From contig NZ_CALBSN010000039.1 in NCBI RefSeq assembly GCF_937967675.1, forward strand, positions 1-10,871: a DNA stretch of 10,871 nucleotides, read 5' to 3'. Numbering within the stretch: the stretch's first letter is position 1; the number at the start of each line of letters is the position of its first letter. Under the pieces are notes generated by a model. The model saw only the letters and a program-made list of their open reading frames with translations, did not search any database and had not been told where the DNA came from. Source of the stretch: an uncultured Flavobacterium sp. Its GTDB lineage: Bacteria; Bacteroidota; Bacteroidia; Flavobacteriales; Flavobacteriaceae. Positions 5,595 through 10,871 of the stretch are shown here, one piece after another. A program made the translations under genes and the position numbers.

Positions 5595-7931
5595 CTATCC
5601 TATCACTTCCAACTTCGCAAACCTTAACAACAACTTTTTCAAACCACCTACATCAAAGCGAATTTCTGCTTTTTTGTCTGCTCCTATTCCTTCTATGTTT
5701 ACGATTTGTCCTTTTCCAAAACGTTCGTGCATTACGATATTACCAACGTTTAAATTGGCATCGACAACATTAGAACTTCCTGAATTACTTGAAACAGGTT
5801 TTAATCGTCTGATATTAGCCGTTGGGCTTGGTTGGTCTTGCGTTAAATATTTTGGAGGCGTTCCTGCGGTTGGTTTTGCTAATCTTAATTTAGATTTATC
5901 AATATCGCCAAAAACATCAATATCCATAACCGGTTTATAACGATAACCCGAATCTACTGGATTCAAATATTCTAAATATTGGTCATTGATTTCTTCAATA
6001 AAACGCGAAGGTTCACTATCTACTAATTTTCCCCAACGGTAACGCGATTGTGCATATGTCAAATACGCTTGATGTTCGGCACGAGTTAAAGCTACGTAGA
6101 ACAAACGACGTTCTTCTTCTAATTCGCTTCGGGTGTTCAAACTCATCGCACTTGGAAACAAATCTTCTTCTAACCCCACAATAAATACATGCGGAAACTC
6201 TAATCCTTTCGCCAAGTGAATCGTCATTAGTGCTACTCTATCGTCGTCACCTGTGTCTTTATCTAAATCGGTTGCTAACGCTACGTCTTCTAAAAATTCG
6301 GCTAACGCACCTCTTGCTCCGTCGATTTCTTTTTGTCCTTCGGTGAAGTCTTTGATACCGTTTAGTAATTCTTCTATATTTTCAATCTTCGCAATTCCTT
6401 CTGGCGTTCCGTCTTTCTTTAATTCTTGAACTAGACCTGTTTTCTTCGTAATATGATCCGTTAAATAAAACGCATCCTGATTTTCATTAATAACCTGAAA
6501 ACTTTTAATCATAGTAACGAAATCATTCAATTTGGCTTTCGTACCCGAATTCAGTTTCAAATCAATCTTATCGATGTGCTCCATCACTTCAAAAATAGAA
6601 CGCTTGTAATGATTAGCTGCCACCGTTAATTTCTCTACTGTAGAATCTCCAATGCCTCGTGCTGGGTAATTGATCACTCGCACCAAAGCTTCTTCGTCTT
6701 TTGGATTAATTACTAAACGCAAATACGCCAAAACATCCTTGATTTCTTTACGCTGATAGAAAGATAAACCGCCATAAATTCTGTAAGGAATATCGCGTTT
6801 GCGCAACGCATCTTCCATAGCACGAGATTGGGCATTCGTTCGATACAAAATAGCAAACTGACCGTTATGCATTTGGTGCTGCATCTTTTGTTCGAAAATA
6901 GTGGAAGCCACAAAACGCCCTTCTTCACCATCGGTTAAACTGCGGTGAACTTTTATTTTTGGTCCATCATCGTTCGATGTCCAAACGATTTTATCTAACT
7001 TGGTTTTATTCTTATCAATTACGTTATTCGCAGCCTCTACAATATTTTTCGAAGAACGATAATTTTGTTCCAAACGGTACATTTGTACGTTGTCGTAATC
7101 TTTTTGGAAATTTAAAATGTTATTGATATTTGCACCTCGAAACGCATAAATACTTTGCGCATCATCACCTACTACACAAATATTTTGGAATCTATCCGAC
7201 AACGCACGAACTATCAAATACTGCGAGTGATTCGTATCTTGGTACTCATCTACTAAAATATATCGAAATCGATCTTGATATTTTGCTAAAACATCTGGAA
7301 AACGATTTAATAACTCATTGGTTTTCAATAGTAAATCATCAAAATCCATCGCACCCGATTTAAAACAACGCTCTACGTATTGTTGATAAATTTCGCCCAT
7401 ACGCGGTTTTTTACTCATAGCATCGGCTTCTTGTAACTCGGGATTATTGAAATAGGCTTTTACTGTGATTAAGGAGTTTTTATAAGATGAAATTCGCCCT
7501 AAGATTTGCTTTGGTTTGTAAATATCTTTGTCCAATTGCATTTCTTTGATAATAGCCCCAATCAATCGCACCGAATCTTGTGTGTCGTAAATCGTGAAAT
7601 TAGAGGGATAACCTAGTTTATCGGCTTCAATACGTAAAATTTTAGCAAAAACCGAGTGAAAGGTTCCCATCCAAAGGTTTTTGGCTTCGTTATTTCCAAC
7701 AATATCGGCAATACGCTTTTTCATTTCACGTGCTGCCTTGTTGGTAAACGTTAACGCCAAAATATTAAAAGCATCTACACCTTGACTCATCAAGTTAGCA
7801 ATACGAACCGTTAGCACTCGGGTTTTTCCAGAACCTGCACCTGCAATCACAATCATAGGTCCGTCTTTTTGTAAAACCGGAAGTTGTTGTGCTTCATTCA
7901 ATTGGCTAATATAACGCTGCATTTCATTCAT
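5595..7931 (-). CDS. UvrD/PcrA-type 3'-5' DNA helicase (superfamily 1A)
   Basis: This is an ATP-dependent DNA helicase acting in nucleotide excision and mismatch repair and in removal of protein-DNA roadblocks. At 778 residues it is full length. The SF1A motifs appear in order: Q motif QLNEAQQLPV at 10-19, Walker A GAGSGKT at 31-37, motif Ia LTFTNKAAREMK at 60-71, Walker B VDEYQD at 227-232, motif III GDDAQSIYAFRGA at 255-267, motif IV NYRSS at 290-294, motif V TIHLAKGLEF at 570-579, and motif VI EEERRLFYVALTRA at 605-618. A Tudor-like C-terminal domain at about 729-777 (VGNIVMHERFGKGQI onwards) corresponds to the PcrA/UvrD region reported to contact RNA polymerase. The ATG at 7929-7931 sits behind a strong promoter at 7959-7989. 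The YciO/TsaC gene follows after 64 bases. UvrD and PcrA cannot be told apart here. Confidence 0.95.
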   Translation of the reverse strand: MNEMQRYISQLNEAQQLPVLQKDGPMIVIAGAGSGKTRVLTVRIANLMSQGVDAFNILALTFTNKAAREMKKRIADIVGNNEAKNLWMGTFHSVFAKILRIEADKLGYPSNFTIYDTQDSVRLIGAIIKEMQLDKDIYKPKQILGRISSYKNSLITVKAYFNNPELQEADAMSKKPRMGEIYQQYVERCFKSGAMDFDDLLLKTNELLNRFPDVLAKYQDRFRYILVDEYQDTNHSQYLIVRALSDRFQNICVVGDDAQSIYAFRGANINNILNFQKDYDNVQMYRLEQNYRSSKNIVEAANNVIDKNKTKLDKIVWTSNDDGPKIKVHRSLTDGEEGRFVASTIFEQKMQHQMHNGQFAILYRTNAQSRAMEDALRKRDIPYRIYGGLSFYQRKEIKDVLAYLRLVINPKDEEALVRVINYPARGIGDSTVEKLTVAANHYKRSIFEVMEHIDKIDLKLNSGTKAKLNDFVTMIKSFQVINENQDAFYLTDHITKKTGLVQELKKDGTPEGIAKIENIEELLNGIKDFTEGQKEIDGARGALAEFLEDVALATDLDKDTGDDDRVALMTIHLAKGLEFPHVFIVGLEEDLFPSAMSLNTRSELEEERRLFYVALTRAEHQAYLTYAQSRYRWGKLVDSEPSRFIEEINDQYLEYLNPVDSGYRYKPVMDIDVFGDIDKSKLRLAKPTAGTPPKYLTQDQPSPTANIRRLKPVSSNSGSSNVVDANLNVGNIVMHERFGKGQIVNIEGIGADKKAEIRFDVGGLKKLLLRFAKLEVIG

Positions 7932-7958
7932 AGAATTCCATAACTTTTAACTAATTTA

Positions 7959-7989
7959 CAAAAATACACTTTGATTAGTGTTTTTACAA
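7959..7989 (-). promoter_or_regulatory. Bacteroidota-type promoter of the UvrD/PcrA helicase
   Basis: On the minus strand, TTG (7987-7989), a 20-base spacer and TATTTTTG (7959-7966) match TTG-N19/20-TAnnTTTG. The leader to the ATG at 7931 is about 24 bases. The spacer contains the inverted repeat ACACT-TTGATT-AGTGT (plus strand 7966-7981), which overlaps the first base of the -7 box and could be an operator. Confidence 0.75.
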
Positions 7990-8028
7990 GTTTTTATTTT
8001 GTGGTTCAAGAGAAATAAATATTTAAAC

Positions 8029-8093
8029 ACATAGACACAATAGATTTACTTTGTGTTGATTTTAGTCGTTTTACTTGACATAGATAACATAGA
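8029..8093. repeat. ACATAGA-type short repeats in the helicase/DUF7935 gap
   Basis: ACATAGA occurs at 8029-8035, 8078-8084 and 8087-8093. The last two form a 9-base tandem pair (ACATAGATA, ACATAGAAA). AATAGAT at 8039-8045 is a degenerate unit. From memory, similar ACATAGAAACATAGA strings are common between flavobacterial genes; I cannot verify that here. Confidence 0.5.
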
Positions 8094-8174
8094 AAAATTG
8101 AGCAAGTCATTTTGAATTTAAGATTTGATTTTAACCATTTCTTTAATTTCTTAAATCTGTGTTCCAAACGCTAT

Positions 8175-8204
8175 TTGAATATTAATAATTTTAATCTTAA
8201 TTTG
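8175..8204 (+). promoter_or_regulatory. Probable promoter of the DUF7935-like gene
   Basis: TTG at 8175-8177, a 19-base spacer and TTAATTTG at 8197-8204 differ from the Bacteroidota consensus only at the second base of the -7 box. The ATG at 8228 lies 23 bases after the box, behind an A-rich leader without a Shine-Dalgarno sequence. Confidence 0.6.
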
Positions 8205-8227
8205 CGACATATTTAAATCTATTAAAA

Positions 8228-8752
8228 ATGACCATCGAGGATAAATTATTAGAAATTGCAGCTTACACTTTACCTGCTTTTATTACAGGCGGTGTAGCTT
8301 TTGTAATGATGCAAAAATTCTACAACAGCGAAGAAAGTAAACGCAAATTTGAATTACTAAGAGAAAATCAAAAACAAGCCTTACCCATTCGATTGCAAGC
8401 GTATGAGCGTATGGTTTTATTTTTAGAGCGAATTAACCCTGCGCAACTCTTGTTACGTGTAGCACCAATTAGTCAATCAAAAGATGATTACGCTACCTTG
8501 TTAGTTCATCACATTCAAACCGAATATGAGCACAATTTAACACAACAAATATATTTAACTTCAGAAACTTGGGACATTGTGTTGAAAGCTAAAAATAGTA
8601 CGGTACAAATTATTCGTAAAAATGCAGTTAGGGAAGATATTTCAAGTGCTGATAAATTGAGAGAAGCCATAATGATAGAAATGACTGAAAATGAAGCTCC
8701 AAGTACAATTGGAATTAGCTATTTGAAAGAAGAATTGAAAAGAGTTTTTTAA
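8228..8752 (+). CDS. DUF7935-like membrane-anchored protein of unknown function
   Basis: This 174-residue protein has one predicted N-terminal transmembrane helix at about 11-29 (AAYTLPAFITGGVAFVMM), then a charged, helical cytoplasmic part. The block LPIRLQAYERM (52-62) continuing to FLERINP (65-71), and later EYEHNLTQQIY (99-109), match a conserved Bacteroidota family that I recall as DUF7935. No enzymatic motif is visible. The charged stretch SEESKRKFELLRENQKQ after the helix suggests a short coiled coil. The gene stands alone: it is divergent from the helicase, has its own promoter, and ends at a strong hairpin terminator facing the M1 peptidase gene. Its function is unknown, and nothing in the neighbourhood suggests one. 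Confidence 0.82.
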   Translation: MTIEDKLLEIAAYTLPAFITGGVAFVMMQKFYNSEESKRKFELLRENQKQALPIRLQAYERMVLFLERINPAQLLLRVAPISQSKDDYATLLVHHIQTEYEHNLTQQIYLTSETWDIVLKAKNSTVQIIRKNAVREDISSADKLREAIMIEMTENEAPSTIGISYLKEELKRVF

Positions 8753-8757
8753 ATACA

Positions 8758-8787
8758 AATCCCGAGTTGAAGCTCGGGATTTTTTTT
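8758..8787. terminator. Rho-independent terminator between convergent genes
   Basis: AATCCCGAG (8758-8766) pairs with CTCGGGATT (8773-8781) around a TTGAAG loop. On the plus strand it is followed by a T-tract to 8787. The T-tract overlaps the stop codon region of the convergent M1 peptidase gene (stop at 8786-8788). On the minus strand the tail is TTTGTATTT, so it may also end that transcript. Confidence 0.92.
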
Positions 8788-10871
8788 ATTTTTCGTTTAA
8801 GAACTTCCAATACAACTCTTTCATGATTTCATCTGAAGTCGACGCTAATTTTTCAACTAGTATTCTGTATTCTGGTTTTTTGAGTAATAAGCGAACGTTG
8901 TCTCTTCCAAACTTAGTGAACTGCCATTTGTGATGTACCGTTGCTTTAAACAATAACTCAATTACTTTTTCATCATTCGGATTTAGTTGTAATAACAATT
9001 CTAAAGCATTTTGTCTAACAGAACTTTCATAATTTTCAGAAGCAAAATCTAACAATTGATTATACGAAGTAGCTTTCACTTGCTCCGGCAAATTTTCTGT
9101 ATTCATTGCTAAAGCTAACCAAGTCAAACGGAAACTTTTATCATTATTTCCAACAATCTCTTTGGTTTGTTCTAAATAACGCAAACGCTCATCAGGAAAG
9201 TTTTTCCAAAGATTGGTTAATGCTATTTCTTTCGTTTGATGCGAATTATCTTTTAACAAAGTTTCATATTGCGATTTAAATGCTTCTGGAACTACAGGTG
9301 TTGATTCTGCAACGGCTCTTCGTACCAAAATATCATTTGTTGCTAAAGCAGTTTCTAAAATGACTTTTCGTTCTTCAAAAGGAATATTTCGCGTTTGATA
9401 AACAATGTATTGTTTGATTGGATAATACGCTTCTGATTTTAAAATTTCTGTCAATTCAGCTAATGATTTTTTACTTTTCTTCAAAGCAAAATAGTCTTGA
9501 ATGAATTTGTTTTTAGAAAGATATTTTTGAGCAATTTCCATTTCAAATCCAGACTTTTCTAACCAAACTTTTTTGAAATTTTCAACATCATAACCCGAAA
9601 CTTCTTTTACAATTTTCAAGAAATCATCCGTGTTCACGTTTTTGTATTGGTATTTCTTTAAATATTTCACTACCGCTTTTTGAAAGTTCTTTGCACCAAT
9701 ATCTTCACGCATCACATGTAATGCCCAAGCGCCTTTTTTGTAAAACGACAACGAACTCGCCTTTTCATTCATTACGGGAATCGTATCGGTTTTAGAAGCA
9801 CGTTTTAATTGTTCGGCATAATCGTTTAATTCTTCGTAGAAATAATCATCGCCAAACAAATGACGTTCTGCTAATAACGCATAATAAGTAGCAAAACCTT
9901 CTTGCAACCAATGATGTTTTCCAGACTGTGCCGTAATCAAATCACCAAACCATTGATGGGCTAATTCATGTGCGTTGACATTTACATAATTTCTATCGTT
10001 AAAACCTATTTCATCTACTACAAAATCTTGTGCAAAAATGGTTGAAGTCGTATTCTCCATTCCCGCATACAAAAAATCACGAACGGGAACTTGGCGGTAA
10101 ATGCCCCAAGGATACTTCACTCCTATTTCTTGCTCCAAATAATTAAACATTTCTTTGGAATAGCGATAGGTTGGTTCAAATTTCGAAACATCATTTTTAC
10201 CTAAATAAAATTCTAAAGGTGTTCCAGATTTAGTGGTTGAAGTTTGTTTTGCAAAATTTCCAATAGCTAACATTACCAAATAAGATGACATGGGTTTCTT
10301 CATTCTAAAATTCCAAATATTATTTTGACTTGAAAGTGGCGGATAAACTACTGTTGATTGATGAATACCATTGGAAATTACAGTTAAGTTTGGGTCAAAT
10401 GAAACATTCAAATTAAAAATCACTTTTTCATTTACATCATCAAAACTCGGCAACCAATGACTCGTGTAACGTCCTTGACCTTGTGTCCAAATTTGAAGAT
10501 TTTCTCCTTCGCCTGTAAAATAAAGTGTTTGTTTGGGTTTTGCGGAATAACTAAAAGATAGTTTGTTTTTTCCTTTCTTAAATCCTTCAAATAAATCTAG
10601 TGTTTTTCCAGAATTTTTGAATTTTACGGATTTTCCATTGATCATAACCCTTGAGAATTCCATACTTTTAGCATCAATTTTAATGGTATCGATTGCTTTT
10701 TTTATTTTAAATTCATAAACCACATCACCATAAATTGATTTCTCATCATGATTTGGAGAAACTGAAGCATCACATTTGATAAAATCAACTTTATGTGTTT
10801 GTTGGGCAAAAGATATATTAACCCGTAGTGCATTATAAAAAAAGTTGCTCAAAACACTAAAAATTAGTACA
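8786..10871 (-). CDS. M1-family metallopeptidase (aminopeptidase), 5' end beyond the window
   Basis: This is a zinc aminopeptidase, probably exported, that removes N-terminal residues from peptides. At least 694 codons are visible. Counting from the TTG at 10850-10852, the exopeptidase motif AGMEN is at 263-267, zinc site HELAHQW at 295-301 with ligands H295 and H299 and catalytic E296, the third ligand E318 in LQEGFATY, and the catalytic Tyr at about 371 in SFYKKGAWALH. An N-terminal beta-rich domain (about 20-200) precedes the catalytic domain. A helical, HEAT-like C-terminal region (about 450-688) follows. I see no type IX secretion C-terminal domain. The frame stays open to the window edge. 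The preceding codons read VLIFSV, continuing through SFAQQ, which looks like a signal peptide with cleavage after SFA. The true start therefore lies outside, and the TTG is not it. Confidence 0.93.
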   Translation of the reverse strand, partial: VLIFSVLSNFFYNALRVNISFAQQTHKVDFIKCDASVSPNHDEKSIYGDVVYEFKIKKAIDTIKIDAKSMEFSRVMINGKSVKFKNSGKTLDLFEGFKKGKNKLSFSYSAKPKQTLYFTGEGENLQIWTQGQGRYTSHWLPSFDDVNEKVIFNLNVSFDPNLTVISNGIHQSTVVYPPLSSQNNIWNFRMKKPMSSYLVMLAIGNFAKQTSTTKSGTPLEFYLGKNDVSKFEPTYRYSKEMFNYLEQEIGVKYPWGIYRQVPVRDFLYAGMENTTSTIFAQDFVVDEIGFNDRNYVNVNAHELAHQWFGDLITAQSGKHHWLQEGFATYYALLAERHLFGDDYFYEELNDYAEQLKRASKTDTIPVMNEKASSLSFYKKGAWALHVMREDIGAKNFQKAVVKYLKKYQYKNVNTDDFLKIVKEVSGYDVENFKKVWLEKSGFEMEIAQKYLSKNKFIQDYFALKKSKKSLAELTEILKSEAYYPIKQYIVYQTRNIPFEERKVILETALATNDILVRRAVAESTPVVPEAFKSQYETLLKDNSHQTKEIALTNLWKNFPDERLRYLEQTKEIVGNNDKSFRLTWLALAMNTENLPEQVKATSYNQLLDFASENYESSVRQNALELLLQLNPNDEKVIELLFKATVHHKWQFTKFGRDNVRLLLKKPEYRILVEKLASTSDEIMKELYWKFLNEK

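Larger units (their letters stand above)
7932..8227. other. 296-base non-coding region between divergent genes
   Basis: I see no coding frame or RNA gene here. The left part holds the helicase promoter (7959-7989) and the right part the promoter of the DUF7935-like gene (8175-8204). Between them are three ACATAGA units (8029-8093), a 6-bp inverted repeat ACACAA/TTGTGT at 8035-8056, and an AT-rich 8-bp inverted repeat ATTTAAGA (8116-8123) / TCTTAAAT (8149-8156). The last two may be chance. Confidence 0.6.

Noticed and set aside
5439..5940. Plus-strand open frames at 5439-5627 and 5674-5940
   Set aside because: The first overlaps the start of the YciO/TsaC gene and crosses the heptamer repeat. 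The second is antisense to the helicase C-terminus. Neither encodes a recognisable protein.
6713..7363. Open frames at 6713-6931 (minus) and 7130-7363 (plus) inside the helicase gene
   Set aside because: They are out-of-frame shadows of the helicase motif regions and show no protein family features.
8116..8156. Inverted repeat ATTTAAGA / TCTTAAAT as a regulatory site or hairpin
   Set aside because: Eight AT-rich base pairs across a 25-base loop are expected by chance in this composition.
1..10871. Mobile element or horizontally acquired island
   Set aside because: No transposase, integrase, tRNA attachment site or terminal inverted repeat was seen. Base composition and gene types look uniform and housekeeping.

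Overview
The window reads as a chromosomal segment of a low-GC Bacteroidota bacterium, most likely a Flavobacteriaceae member close to Flavobacterium. Three things point there. The protein families are typical of the group: an EttA-type ABC-F protein, a two-helix CAL67264-like membrane protein, a holA gene divergent from a stand-alone HsdR N-terminal domain gene, and a DUF7935-like protein. Start codons lack Shine-Dalgarno sequences and sit in A/T-rich leaders. Several upstream regions carry the Bacteroidota sigma-factor signature TTG-N19/20-TAnnTTTG. I see no transposase, integrase, phage gene, CRISPR array or RNA gene. This looks like core chromosome, not a mobile island.

Layout. At 1-2050 three genes lie on the minus strand, transcribed right to left: holA (DNA polymerase III delta), a 60-residue membrane protein, and the N-terminal 242 residues of ettA, cut by the left window edge. 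At 2113-3951 a divergent, tightly spaced plus-strand cluster encodes a PD-(D/E)XK nuclease-like HsdR-N domain protein, a 129-residue helical protein of unknown function and a GT2 glycosyltransferase with a TTG start. An OmpA-family lipoprotein (4022-4858) follows with its own -7 box. A clear bidirectional hairpin terminator at 4877-4906 separates it from the convergent minus-strand pair at 4910-7931: a YciO/TsaC-family protein and a full-length UvrD/PcrA helicase transcribed towards it. After a 296-base non-coding gap comes a plus-strand DUF7935-like protein (8228-8752). A second strong hairpin terminator follows, then a convergent M1 aminopeptidase whose signal-peptide end runs off the right edge.

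How the genes relate. Most are housekeeping genes: replication (holA), DNA repair (uvrD/pcrA), translation (ettA, possibly tRNA modification through the YciO/TsaC protein), envelope (OmpA lipoprotein, glycosyltransferase) and peptide catabolism (M1 peptidase). They do not form one obvious pathway. The three-gene plus-strand cluster is the least understood part.

Hunt result. I found no convincing new multi-gene defence or biosynthetic system. The most interesting signals are non-coding. Four separate intergenic regions each hold a different short tandem array with a period of about 7-9 bases (ACTTTKT-type, CAGTTGG-type, GTTTCAG-type and ACATAGA-type). One supplies the -33 element of a promoter whose -7 box ends 4 bases before the start codon, which implies a leaderless mRNA. 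The same 13-mer, TATTTTTGTTTCA, occurs there and twice more in another intergenic region. On the protein side, the orphan HsdR-N domain with intact nuclease residues and the YciO-like (not canonical TsaC-like) sequence deserve a second look.
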